Assembly: GCA_033391075.1 (NCBI GenBank)
Contig: JAWPMV010000001.1
Span: 4,402,001 to 4,466,000 of the forward strand
DNA: 64,000 bases
Source of the DNA: Bacteroidia bacterium
Lineage (GTDB): Bacteria; Bacteroidota; Bacteroidia; J057
Direction: 5' to 3'
The notes beneath the pieces are model-generated. The model ran no database searches, was not told the origin of the DNA, and was given only the letters and a program-made list of their open reading frames with translations. Each line of letters begins with the position of its first letter. Position 1 is the first letter of the stretch. The position numbers and the translations under genes were made by a program. This document shows, piece by piece, positions 53,739 to 61,765 of the stretch.

Positions 53739-54358
53739 AAACCTATTCCAAATAAAAGGTAATGGATGATATTGATTACAGAATGAAGCATATAAATGAT
53801 CTCAATAAGTCTATCAGATTTCTCTGCGATCAAGTGGTTCATTCCTAACACAATTATGCTCCCTGAGTAATACAATAAAATACTGCTATTGATCCAAAAC
53901 TCAGGACTCTTTTCCAGGCTCTTAAGCTTCATTTCATCTAAAATCCGGTAAAAAAAAGCTAAAGAAAAGATCATAAGCAGAACTCCTCCAACTAATAATG
54001 CATTTGAATTTACCGTATCAAACTTTTGGAAAAAAAAAGTATTGACAGCGGAAAAAAGTACGTAAGCCCAGATAATAACATCCAGCAATTGTGATTTCCA
54101 CCAATTTATAAGCCATATTTTATAAATATGCCCCAGGATGATAAACTCCAGGGGCATATAAATATGATATATAAACAGATTGTTTTCTCTATTCAGAAAA
54201 TACAAGAAAGCAATGAATTGGACGATAAAAGCCAGCCCCATAAGAATAAGGAGTAATCTTCTATCCTTTCCCAGGCCTTTCACAGCATATAATCCGATTC
54301 CCAGAGGCACAATAGGAATAAAAGCAGAAATTACAAATAAGGGATGGACAGCTATCAT
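53717..54358 (-). CDS. Seven-helix membrane protein, probable partner of the histidine kinase
   Basis: The protein has 213 residues with about seven hydrophobic helices (near 5-25, 33-53, 65-80, 90-110, 118-138, 155-175 and 188-208). No enzymatic motif is visible. The gene overlaps the kinase gene by 22 bases and is in the same orientation. The almost sensor-less kinase suggests that this protein senses a signal or anchors the complex. This pairing is inference. It is not a known receptor family to me. Confidence 0.75.
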   Translation of the reverse strand: MIAVHPLFVISAFIPIVPLGIGLYAVKGLGKDRRLLLILMGLAFIVQFIAFLYFLNRENNLFIYHIYMPLEFIILGHIYKIWLINWWKSQLLDVIIWAYVLFSAVNTFFFQKFDTVNSNALLVGGVLLMIFSLAFFYRILDEMKLKSLEKSPEFWINSSILLYYSGSIIVLGMNHLIAEKSDRLIEIIYMLHSVINIIHYLLFGIGLWLKVKE

Positions 54359-54387
54359 GGCTATTCTTATACTTATTGATTTTCAGT

Positions 54388-55152
54388 CTAATTACAGAGC
54401 GGAGGACAAGGCGTTGCGAATTCGAAATAGAGATTATCAGCTGAATTTAATGCTCTGCTTCGTGATTTCGATTCCTCCTGATTCGAAAAGAAATGTAAAA
54501 CGGGAGCAAAAGAAGGCAAGCCAAAACTGTCATCATTGTGATTTACTCCCAGATGGAAAATGATATAGTTAAAATTTTCCCCAATAGCTCTCATCTTTTC
54601 TATATCTGTGCTGTCGTATTGGTAGAATTTCACCCTTTGTCTTTCAATGGGTTTTAACTGTTTACCCATTTTCGCTGCTCCCTGCTCATTTGGATCCTTA
54701 ATAGACTCAAACTGATCTACCATAAAACCCGGGTGGAGATACATCCAATTCGTTACAAGTTGAGATTTCAATTCCTCAGATATTTGTCCCTCAATTACAA
54801 GCGGAGGATCTTCCTTAAACGGATAGTATCTCTTCTCTTTCCCTTCATTATTGAGAGGTTCAAATGTCAAAACAGGCTCTAAAATGGGTACAAATCGAGA
54901 GGTCCCATTTTCTTTGTGCTCCACTGACATATGGATGTGTATAGAAGTTAAGCGATCTTGAATTAGCTCCAACCATTCATCTTTAGAAAGATAAAATTTA
55001 CTTCGTCTAAGTAGGTACTCCTCTTTATTGGATTCATCGATACTTTCGGTATGGAAACAATCAGGCAATTCAGCGCATTTGCACATCCTCCATGCCTTCG
55101 TCCATTTATCGAAAGTTTTCTGATCGATTGTTCGTTTATCGTTTTCTATCAT
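54388..55152 (-). CDS. Unknown protein at the head of the two-component operon
   Basis: The protein has 254 residues, soluble and without a signal peptide. Visible elements are a cysteine pair in MCKCAELPDCF, LSKDEWLELIQDRLTSIHIHMSVEHKENG, the KYYPF-like KRYYPFKEDPPLVIEGQISEELKSQLVTNWMYLHPGFMV and FNYIIFHLGVNHNDDSFGLPSFAPVLHFFS, ending in FATPCPPLCN. I do not recognise a family. It ends 29 bases before the seven-helix gene, so it is probably first in a four-gene operon, divergent from the MACPF gene. Confidence 0.65.
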   Translation of the reverse strand: MIENDKRTIDQKTFDKWTKAWRMCKCAELPDCFHTESIDESNKEEYLLRRSKFYLSKDEWLELIQDRLTSIHIHMSVEHKENGTSRFVPILEPVLTFEPLNNEGKEKRYYPFKEDPPLVIEGQISEELKSQLVTNWMYLHPGFMVDQFESIKDPNEQGAAKMGKQLKPIERQRVKFYQYDSTDIEKMRAIGENFNYIIFHLGVNHNDDSFGLPSFAPVLHFFSNQEESKSRSRALNSADNLYFEFATPCPPLCN

Positions 55153-55541
55153 GGCATAATATATTAGGTTATAATATGAGGGTTATCTCTTCTTGGCTTT
55201 TGATAAAAGTACTTCTTATCCAATCTGGTTTCCAAAAAGGGCAAACAATGGCAAAATCAATAACCCTCTGACTATCAAATCGTTTAGCCAATTTCCCTTT
55301 ATAAAACCAGGTGTTTCCACTTATTAAATCAGGTGGTACCCCTTCATCCTATATTTCCCTGCTACCACGCTTACCTAGCGACTCAATAAATCCCAAATTT
55401 GAACTATTCGGTAAAGAAAATTAACCGATACAATAAAATAACAAATTATCGGCTTTTTCCAGCCCTGTCAAATCAAGCTATTATAAAAATAACTAGCTCG
55501 GATTCTGATAAGGCCAAAAAGCTTACCCTAAATCAGAAAAT
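55153..55541. promoter_or_regulatory. Divergent control region between the two-component operon and the MACPF gene
   Basis: These 389 bases contain no gene. A dyad CCGATA (55425-55430) with TATCGG (55447-55452), 16 bases apart, lies about 90 bases before the MACPF ATG. I found no clear TAnnTTTG promoter for either direction, which would fit regulated promoters. Confidence 0.35.
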
Positions 55542-57128
55542 ATGAAAACGACTAAAGCAACAGAAAAAACATTAACTCAATCCAGGTTTTTCCTGGATTG
55601 GACAAAGGCTGAACTTGGAACAGGTTATAGACTCTTGGATTATGAGTTTACCTCAAACATGGCCATTACAGAGGAAAGTTTGCAAACAGCAATGGAAGAA
55701 AAGTCAAATCCTAAGAGCAATGAATTCGAATTTGAAATTAAGGTTTTTAAGTCTGAGGAAGAGATGATCCAGCAATTAGACCTAGAGGCATCTGCGAAAG
55801 CTGCGGCTTGGGGTGCCCAAATGCAGGGAAAGGCTTCCTGGTTCAAAAAGAACAGGTTTTCAAAAACTTCTTTAGTAGTAATGATTAGTGTTAAACAGGT
55901 TTTAGGTACGAAAAATCTAGCAATAGACCATTTAAATCTAAAAAAGGAGGCTTTGGAAAAGATGAAGGATAGCTTTGAAAAGTTTTATGAGAAATATGGT
56001 AGTCATTTCGTAGGAATGATAGAATATGGAGGAGAACTGAATTTATTTGCAAAGACTGAATTCACAACTGAAAAGTCCCAGCAAGAAGCCTCTGCCAGCA
56101 TAAAAGCCAGTGCTAAAAAAGTAGAAGGAGAGGGAAAATTCTCTTCGGCTTTTTCAAAGGAATTACAATCCTACGGTTTACATCTTACAGGATATGGGAA
56201 AGGAGGCTCGCTGGAAGGAATGAATCCTTCTGCTAGTGCTGATGAATGGAATAAGTGGATGTTCAATACATGGATTAAAACTATTGAAGAAAAACCAGCC
56301 ATACTTCGATCAGAACTCCGAGAACTAGCAAGTATAGATAATGCACTTGATAATTATAAACAGGAGCTTCGTCGGCCTATTTACCATACAAATTTACTTG
56401 TTAATTCGCTTTCTGCATACGAGAAAGTGAATAGAGATCTAATCTACCTAATAGAAGATGGGGAGAAATTTATTCCAGCTCCTTCAGTCCTGGATCAAAT
56501 CAAGGGGGAACAACAGAAAGCGAAGCTAGCTATAGATGCGCTTAAGGAATATCGAGTATGTGAAACCTCTGCTTTAAATCGGGAAAAGCCTGAAGTGGTT
56601 TTGAAAGGACATGCGAAGCCTGAAGAGCTTGAAGACACTTTTAAGAAATTCTACAAAAACGTTAAAAACAATCGCCCCATTCGCGAAAGAGACCCCTTTT
56701 ATTTACAATCAACCGGAAGAGAGGGTTCCTATTTCTTTGGGGCGCCTGTTGGAAACTTAGGGGGGGATGAAATTATGCTCGCAAATAGCAATCATAAATC
56801 GAGTGCCATTGCAATAGAATTTCGTGGGGAAGTAAAGCATGGTGGAAGAGTAAATATCTGTCTCGCTCATCCCATCAAAGGAAAACAGTATCTCACTATA
56901 GGCAGTATAGGGAATTGGATAAGAGTAAAGAAGAAAGCAGGCCAAAAAGGTAGTTGGATTATCAGCAAGAAGAATCAGGATGATGAACACATTAGATACG
57001 GAGATAGGATAAGAATTGTAAATCCTGAACAACAGAATCTCACCATAAAGCGGGCGAAAGATTGGGGCAAATTTTATTTAACAGCTAAAACACATCAGAA
57101 CCACTTTATCCTCATCCATAAAATTTAA
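55542..57128 (+). CDS. MACPF-domain pore-forming protein with C-terminal beta-rich (trefoil/fascin-like) domain
   Basis: The protein has 528 residues. The MACPF signature [YW]-G-[TS]-H-[FY]-x6-G-G is met exactly at residues 152-164 (YGSHFVGMIEYGG). The region before (55-150) and after (165-310) alternates helices and amphipathic strands, as expected for the two transmembrane hairpin regions (TEKSQQEASASIKASAKKVEGEGKFSS). Residues about 385-528 are beta-rich with a repeating pattern (FYLQST, YLTIGS, YGDRIRIVN, FYLTAKT), most like a beta-trefoil or fascin-type binding domain. No signal peptide or lipobox is present, so release would need lysis or another route. A small beta protein gene follows. 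MACPF proteins in Bacteroidota include antibacterial toxins; the target here is unknown. Confidence 0.85.
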   Translation: MKTTKATEKTLTQSRFFLDWTKAELGTGYRLLDYEFTSNMAITEESLQTAMEEKSNPKSNEFEFEIKVFKSEEEMIQQLDLEASAKAAAWGAQMQGKASWFKKNRFSKTSLVVMISVKQVLGTKNLAIDHLNLKKEALEKMKDSFEKFYEKYGSHFVGMIEYGGELNLFAKTEFTTEKSQQEASASIKASAKKVEGEGKFSSAFSKELQSYGLHLTGYGKGGSLEGMNPSASADEWNKWMFNTWIKTIEEKPAILRSELRELASIDNALDNYKQELRRPIYHTNLLVNSLSAYEKVNRDLIYLIEDGEKFIPAPSVLDQIKGEQQKAKLAIDALKEYRVCETSALNREKPEVVLKGHAKPEELEDTFKKFYKNVKNNRPIRERDPFYLQSTGREGSYFFGAPVGNLGGDEIMLANSNHKSSAIAIEFRGEVKHGGRVNICLAHPIKGKQYLTIGSIGNWIRVKKKAGQKGSWIISKKNQDDEHIRYGDRIRIVNPEQQNLTIKRAKDWGKFYLTAKTHQNHFILIHKI

Positions 57129-57292
57129 GATAAGGAAGAGGTTTTTCGATGGAAGTCTCAAACTTATCTGATAATCTATGATTTGCTTCTTGAGTTGATA
57201 GCCTCTTTCAGCTATTAGGTTCGACTCATTTCCGAGTCCAGGCCTTTGGTCGTTAAGATCGCATTCTTTTTTTAACCATATAACAAATTGTC

Positions 57293-57604
57293 ATGGAACA
57301 TGTATTTGGAAACATTAATGCAAATGGGACAGCTGAGTCCAAAAGTTCAACTTTGCTTACAGTAGTTCACGATGATATTGGGGAGTATACCCTTGTATTT
57401 CAAGAAGGTATCTTTTCGGATTTGCCGGCATGTGCAGCTAGCCAAAATTACCCCGGATGGCATGATTTTACTTCAAGCGGAGGATATACCCTGGACAATG
57501 TAACAATTGTAGCCATTTCTAAAGAGAAGGTAAAATTAAAAACAGGTGCCTCTGATGGAGCTCCTGCTGACAGAAATTTCTCTTTCATCGCCATTGGAAA
57601 TTAA
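57293..57604 (+). CDS. Small beta-rich protein encoded with the MACPF protein
   Basis: The protein has 103 residues and no signal peptide. The pattern TLLTVVHDDIGEYTLVFQEGIFSDLPACAASQNY ... YTLDNVTIVAISKEKVKLKTG ... RNFSFIAIGN looks like a single beta-sandwich of the type found at the ends of phage or tailocin tail proteins and in lectin-like domains. It is not an aegerolysin by visible motifs. It lies 164 bases after the MACPF stop, and a shared strong terminator follows, so the two are probably one unit. It may be a receptor-binding or companion subunit. Confidence 0.6.
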   Translation: MEHVFGNINANGTAESKSSTLLTVVHDDIGEYTLVFQEGIFSDLPACAASQNYPGWHDFTSSGGYTLDNVTIVAISKEKVKLKTGASDGAPADRNFSFIAIGN

Positions 57605-57660
57605 GCAAGCTCTCTCTTTAGAAATAAAAAGCTTAAGTAGGGAAAAGCAAGATCCCTTTT

Positions 57661-59205
57661 TTATCGGGGAGATTCGTCTCCCCGATTTCTATTTCCCAAC
57701 AATTCCTCTAATACGTCCAGTCTCTTTTTCAACAAGTCCTTCCCCAAAGAAACCTCATCCCCAAATTCCAGATAGTTTTCATCATCTATCCGAAAAGGCT
57801 TCCATTCCTCTTCATTTTTTTCAAAATCAGCTTTCGCAAAATCCAACCACAATCGAGACATCCTGCCCGAAAGTTCATAATCCCATTTCTCATACATATC
57901 AGAATTGGGAACCTGATCCAGTATACCAAAGGCATAAGGAATTTCAACTGCATGAAAGGCACCCAGAAAGGCTTTTTGTCTGGTATTAGGTTCCCGGCTA
58001 AAGTAGTATTGATAAACGGGCTGATCAGTCTTTGCTGCGGCTCTGGCCCAACGTCTGATTTGCACCCCAAATACCCAATCGCCCCAATGATCCAGATGAG
58101 AGTGAAGGATGTCTGCATCTGTTTTTGCAGGATAGATTTGCGAGAAGTGTTCCCATTGGTCCGGATATCGCTTTTCAATCATTTCTTTATAGGAAGATAG
58201 CTTTCGGGGCAAAGTTTTGAGATTCACAAAACCCGACCACTCCCGAGAAGTGAGGCCCAGCAGCAAAGGGACTTGATTATGAGTAGCTGCTTCAAATATC
58301 TCTTTTACTGTCATAGGCAAAGCATATCCATCGACAACAAAATCCGATCTAAATACTGTATCCGTGGCAAAGGCAGCTGCCACCAATTCCTCTGCGGAAG
58401 TATCTCTAAGTTCCTCCAAATTCTTTGCGCCCATTTCCTTCATAAACTTCTCCCCCATTTCCTCAGCTGGAATTTTAGGATGAACTTTTTCTCGCAAATG
58501 CCTTTCCCCATAAAAGCTGGCCCCGCTCTGCCCAATGGCCCGATGAAAAAGGCCTTTCGCCAGAGGACTGGCCATGAGGGTATTTACACTCCAGCTTCCT
58601 GCTGATTGTCCAAAAATGCAGACCTGCTCTCTATCGCCTCCAAAGTGATGGATGTTTTCCTGTACCCATTCTAAGGCAGCTATCTGATCGAGCAAGGCAT
58701 AATTACCGGAAATGCCCTGATCGGATTCTGCACTCAGTTCGGGATGAGCCAGAAAGCCCAATATCCCGACCCGATAATTGATGCTTAGCATCACAACCCC
58801 TTCTTTTGCCAGTTGACTTCCATTATAAAAAGGCAAACAAGCCGAACCCCGTTCCAGATTTCCTCCATGTATCCAAAGCATGACCGGAAGCTTGGCAGAA
58901 GGGTCCAGAGAAGAAGTCCAGACATTGAGATACAAACAGTCCTCAGATTGTTGTCGAGGGGATATACGGTAGATAGAAGTTTTGGGATATTCTGCCTGTG
59001 GGCATACCGGTCCAAAATCCTGGCAAATCTTCGGCTTTGCCCAGGGCAGCAATTTTTGCGGAGGCTTCCAGCGAAGACTACCGATAGGTGGTTTGGCATA
59101 CGGAATGCCTTTGAAAACGACAAGGTTTTCTTTTCGATATCCAATGATAGGACCTCCTTCCAGCAGTAGGGAAATAGCTTCTTTTTCTTCGCCAGGTAAA
59201 TTCAT
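57661..59205 (-). CDS. Type B carboxylesterase
   Basis: The protein has 514 residues. It has the oxyanion motif LWIHGGNLERGS (HGG at 113-115) and the nucleophile elbow GQSAG at 199-203 with Ser201; the SEDCLYLNVWTS segment (88-100) is the family signature 2. The catalytic His is expected in GAFHAVEIPYAFG. There is no signal peptide, so it should be cytoplasmic. Bacterial members hydrolyse p-nitrobenzyl and other carboxyl esters. The last codons lie inside the hairpin that terminates the converging MACPF transcript. Confidence 0.93.
   Translation of the reverse strand: MNLPGEEKEAISLLLEGGPIIGYRKENLVVFKGIPYAKPPIGSLRWKPPQKLLPWAKPKICQDFGPVCPQAEYPKTSIYRISPRQQSEDCLYLNVWTSSLDPSAKLPVMLWIHGGNLERGSACLPFYNGSQLAKEGVVMLSINYRVGILGFLAHPELSAESDQGISGNYALLDQIAALEWVQENIHHFGGDREQVCIFGQSAGSWSVNTLMASPLAKGLFHRAIGQSGASFYGERHLREKVHPKIPAEEMGEKFMKEMGAKNLEELRDTSAEELVAAAFATDTVFRSDFVVDGYALPMTVKEIFEAATHNQVPLLLGLTSREWSGFVNLKTLPRKLSSYKEMIEKRYPDQWEHFSQIYPAKTDADILHSHLDHWGDWVFGVQIRRWARAAAKTDQPVYQYYFSREPNTRQKAFLGAFHAVEIPYAFGILDQVPNSDMYEKWDYELSGRMSRLWLDFAKADFEKNEEEWKPFRIDDENYLEFGDEVSLGKDLLKKRLDVLEELLGNRNRGDESPR
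57663..57697 (+). terminator. Strong terminator of the MACPF unit, overlapping the carboxylesterase stop
   Basis: ATCGGGGAGA (57663-57672), a TTCG tetraloop, and TCTCCCCGAT (57677-57686) form a perfect 10-bp stem followed by TTCTATTTCCC on the plus strand. It covers the last coding bases of the opposing carboxylesterase gene. Confidence 0.8.
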
Positions 59206-59351
59206 GGATAGAAGATAGTTAAGCGAAGGATATCAGGCAAAAGAAGATAATTGGGACTGGAAAAATTCCGGATACGTAATACCTGCTTGCATCACAGTAG
59301 AGCTAAGGAATAAGCTTGACTCGGAGTAAGTCTTTTTCATTTTGTTCTAAG

Positions 59352-60386
59352 CTAATACCCCAATTCCTTAAGAACCTGAAAGACCTCTTTACAAATTATT
59401 TCCGCATTCTCTTTTCGGGTAAAAATGCTCACATGATTTCCACTTATTTCAATGCTTTTCCCATGTGTGGAAAGATCTGCATAGTCCTTATGCTTGCCAT
59501 ATAGCTGTATTCTTTCCCTGACTTTAGCATCATAGGCCTTTCTCCATTCAGTATCTGCAGGAACGGCATGAAAAGCTCTGATGGGCAATGAACCAAAGTC
59601 TTCAACTTTACCCGAACGCTCCAGGGTGACATAGTAGTATTCGGTTTCCTTCTTGAAAGCTCTGAATGTTTTTCCAGTCTGAAACTGATCCTTGATTCTT
59701 TGGTTCATTTCGTCCGGGAGACCTTCACCATAATAGGGCGTAGTAAAAAGTTTATCATAGAGCGAGAAGACACCCAAATCACATAATATAGCTTGAGCTT
59801 CTATAGAGGCTAAATATCCTTTGTACTTGAAGGAGCTTTGCTTGGGAGCATTATAACGGACAACATGATCCGGATGGGTAGCATCCAGAAAAAACATAGC
59901 TTCGACCTCATCCGGATATAATTCGGTAAATACGCGGATCTGAGGTCCGCCTGTCGAATGTCCCATCATGAGATAAGGCGGAGATTCCCCTGCTTTCTCC
60001 AAAAGGCTATGTAAGCGGCGAGCAACCGTTTCAGGATCGCGTGGAGAAATAATTTCATCACTATGATTTATGCCTATTCTGTCATACCGAATAACTCTCA
60101 AGCTATCTTTAAGACCTTCGCTTAACCAGTGATAAAACTCAGTCGTTAAGCCTCCTCCGCCTTCAATCACCAAAGTAGGCTTTTCACTTTCCTCTCCCGT
60201 ACGAAGGATATGTAGTTGATAGCCATCCATATCAATCATTTCTCCCAGTGGTTCAAGGGTATCTGGCATAATCAATCGATAGCCTAAACCTGCTACTATG
60301 ATCAACAATAAAAAGGAAATCAAGGATACACTCATCCATTTGATGAGTTTTTTCATCCAGCTCAAAACTTTTCTAAAAAAATTCAT
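59352..60386 (-). CDS. Membrane-anchored alpha/beta-hydrolase
   Basis: The protein has 344 residues. One N-terminal transmembrane helix (about residues 16-38) anchors a periplasmic-facing or cytoplasmic alpha/beta-hydrolase: LVIEGGGGLTTEFYHWLSEGL, RYDRIGINHSDE, the nucleophile elbow MGHSTGGPQIRVF, and FFLDATHPDHV. The histidine is expected near the C-terminal ISGNHVSIFTRKENAE. It resembles the secreted hydrolase at 43342. The substrate is unknown. It is transcribed away from the lipoprotein gene at 60728. Confidence 0.88.
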   Translation of the reverse strand: MNFFRKVLSWMKKLIKWMSVSLISFLLLIIVAGLGYRLIMPDTLEPLGEMIDMDGYQLHILRTGEESEKPTLVIEGGGGLTTEFYHWLSEGLKDSLRVIRYDRIGINHSDEIISPRDPETVARRLHSLLEKAGESPPYLMMGHSTGGPQIRVFTELYPDEVEAMFFLDATHPDHVVRYNAPKQSSFKYKGYLASIEAQAILCDLGVFSLYDKLFTTPYYGEGLPDEMNQRIKDQFQTGKTFRAFKKETEYYYVTLERSGKVEDFGSLPIRAFHAVPADTEWRKAYDAKVRERIQLYGKHKDYADLSTHGKSIEISGNHVSIFTRKENAEIICKEVFQVLKELGY

Positions 60387-60727
60387 TCTTCAGTATTTCT
60401 AAAAGGGACATCTTAAAGGCTGACATACTCCATCAAGTATCATTTCTTCAGCTTTTATTCTAGGTTTTCATTCAAACATAATTCTCACAGCCTCACGGGC
60501 CTATTTATATTGACCAAGGGAGCCAAAATGCCTATACACGACCTATATAAGGACTTGAAGGAAGTTGGAGGACAAAAGGATGCTGTTCGGCATCAAATAA
60601 GATGAATTGGTCAATAAGTAAGCGTATAAAAAGCCTCCATACGAATGGGAGTAATAGCAATGAAAAGCTGGGAAAGTCCCATATTTTTTCCCTTAATTTT
60701 CTCCCATTTAGTTGGCTAAATTGGGAA
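60387..60727. other. Divergent intergenic region between hydrolase and lipoprotein genes
   Basis: These 341 bases contain no clear gene; a reading frame open from 60602 is the upstream extension of the lipoprotein frame. Small hairpins such as GATGC/GCATC near 60580-60595 and GGGA/TCCC near 60670-60680 are weak. No TAnnTTTG promoter was found. Confidence 0.3.
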
Positions 60728-61450
60728 ATGAAAAATCAGATCCTATTAATCACAGGAATTCTCTGTTGCCTTTTTAGCTGTTCGCCGAAAATCAGCTCCG
60801 ACATAATAGATCCTTCTGATTCCCTTTCAGAAGCAGAGGTCATCCATGTGTATGAAGTAGAAGAGGATATTCCACAGAATTCCGAGTTTAAAGGAAAGCT
60901 AGAAATAGGAGAAATAGGACTGACGAAGAATTGTAACTATGATCTCCTAATTGCAGAGGCCAAAAAGCTTGCAAGAAGGTCGGGTGCCAATCTAGTCAAA
61001 ATGATAGAGGTGAAATCTCCGGGTCTTGTCAGTACCTGTCCTAGAATAAAAGCAGAATTATACAGAAATGATGAGATCGAAACTTATGGGAGTCTGGAGG
61101 GTGATACAGCCTATGCCCTCATTCATTTCTATCGACCCAAAAATTTCTTTGGAAGCGCCATAAAGTTTAAGATTTACAGTAAACAGGGAGAGTTGATCGG
61201 AGCTTTGCAAAACAACTCGAAATTCAGTCTTAAAATGATAGATTTTGGAGATCAGATATTTTGGTCTCCCAAAGTTGGTAGAGACTCCCTTCATATAGAT
61301 ATTGAAAAAGGAAAAGAGTATTTCATCAAGTGTAAAATGGCACATACCTTCACAAGCAACTTCAAACAGATGGAACTGATCCGGGCTAAAAAAGGCAAGC
61401 AGGAAGTTAATAGCATTAAATCAGAAGCTCAACTCAGGGCTTCATATTAG
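60728..61450 (+). CDS. Hypothetical lipoprotein
   Basis: The protein has 240 residues from the ATG at 60728; an ATG at 60602 would add 42 residues before the signal. The lipoprotein signal ends CLFSC. The first domain (about residues 40-115) contains EFKGKLEIGEIGLTKNCNYDLLIAEAKKLARRSGANLVKMIEVKSP, reminiscent of YdgH/RcsF-like surface lipoprotein domains. The second (about 130-225) is a beta-rich part with FKIYSKQGELIGALQNNSKFSLK. Such two-domain lipoproteins occur in Bacteroidota but the role is unknown. Confidence 0.65.
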   Translation: MKNQILLITGILCCLFSCSPKISSDIIDPSDSLSEAEVIHVYEVEEDIPQNSEFKGKLEIGEIGLTKNCNYDLLIAEAKKLARRSGANLVKMIEVKSPGLVSTCPRIKAELYRNDEIETYGSLEGDTAYALIHFYRPKNFFGSAIKFKIYSKQGELIGALQNNSKFSLKMIDFGDQIFWSPKVGRDSLHIDIEKGKEYFIKCKMAHTFTSNFKQMELIRAKKGKQEVNSIKSEAQLRASY

Positions 61451-61635
61451 ACTTCCCATTCTTCCATTTACAGATTTTTCAAAAAAATTCTCCTGTCAAA
61501 AGAGAAAACCACATCTCATCCCCACTATAGACCAAAGGCCTTTACATATATCTTTTTCAGATAATTCAGGAAAAGATTTTACTACGCAAAAAGACTGCGC
61601 ACATCAGCCCTAATCTTGTAGGGTAAGGCAAATTC

Positions 61636-61763
61636 AGGCATAGGAAGTTCCTATATTTTTCTTGGACAAAATTACTTCCCGCCAGAATCTTATTTAAAAT
61701 AATAGGTACAGGGAGTTCCTATATTTTCCAAAACTTACTCCTCACTTATTTAATTGTAATAAG
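61636..61763 (+). repeat. Degenerate 68-base tandem duplication upstream of the TerD-like gene
   Basis: A 24-base block recurs at 61636-61659 and 61704-61727, 68 bases apart, identical at 21 positions, with AGTTCCTATATTTT shared fully. The sequence after each copy also agrees in order (CAAAA, TTACT, CTTATTTAA). The first copy contains a perfect dyad ATAGGAA-G-TTCCTAT (61640-61654); TATATTTT resembles the -7 element. The second unit ends at the ATG (61766). The preceding part of the 61451-61765 gap holds nothing else I can name. Confidence 0.65.
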
Positions 61764-61765
61764 AC

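Noticed and set aside
57293-57604. Assignment of the 103-residue protein as an aegerolysin (MACPF partner of fungal type)
   Set aside because: The aegerolysin tryptophan-rich loops and size (about 135 residues) are not seen; the strand pattern fits tail-fibre or lectin-like beta-sandwiches better.
57546-57989. Plus-strand frame of 147 codons after the small beta protein gene
   Set aside because: It overlaps the beta protein gene's end, the terminator hairpin and the carboxylesterase gene on the other strand.
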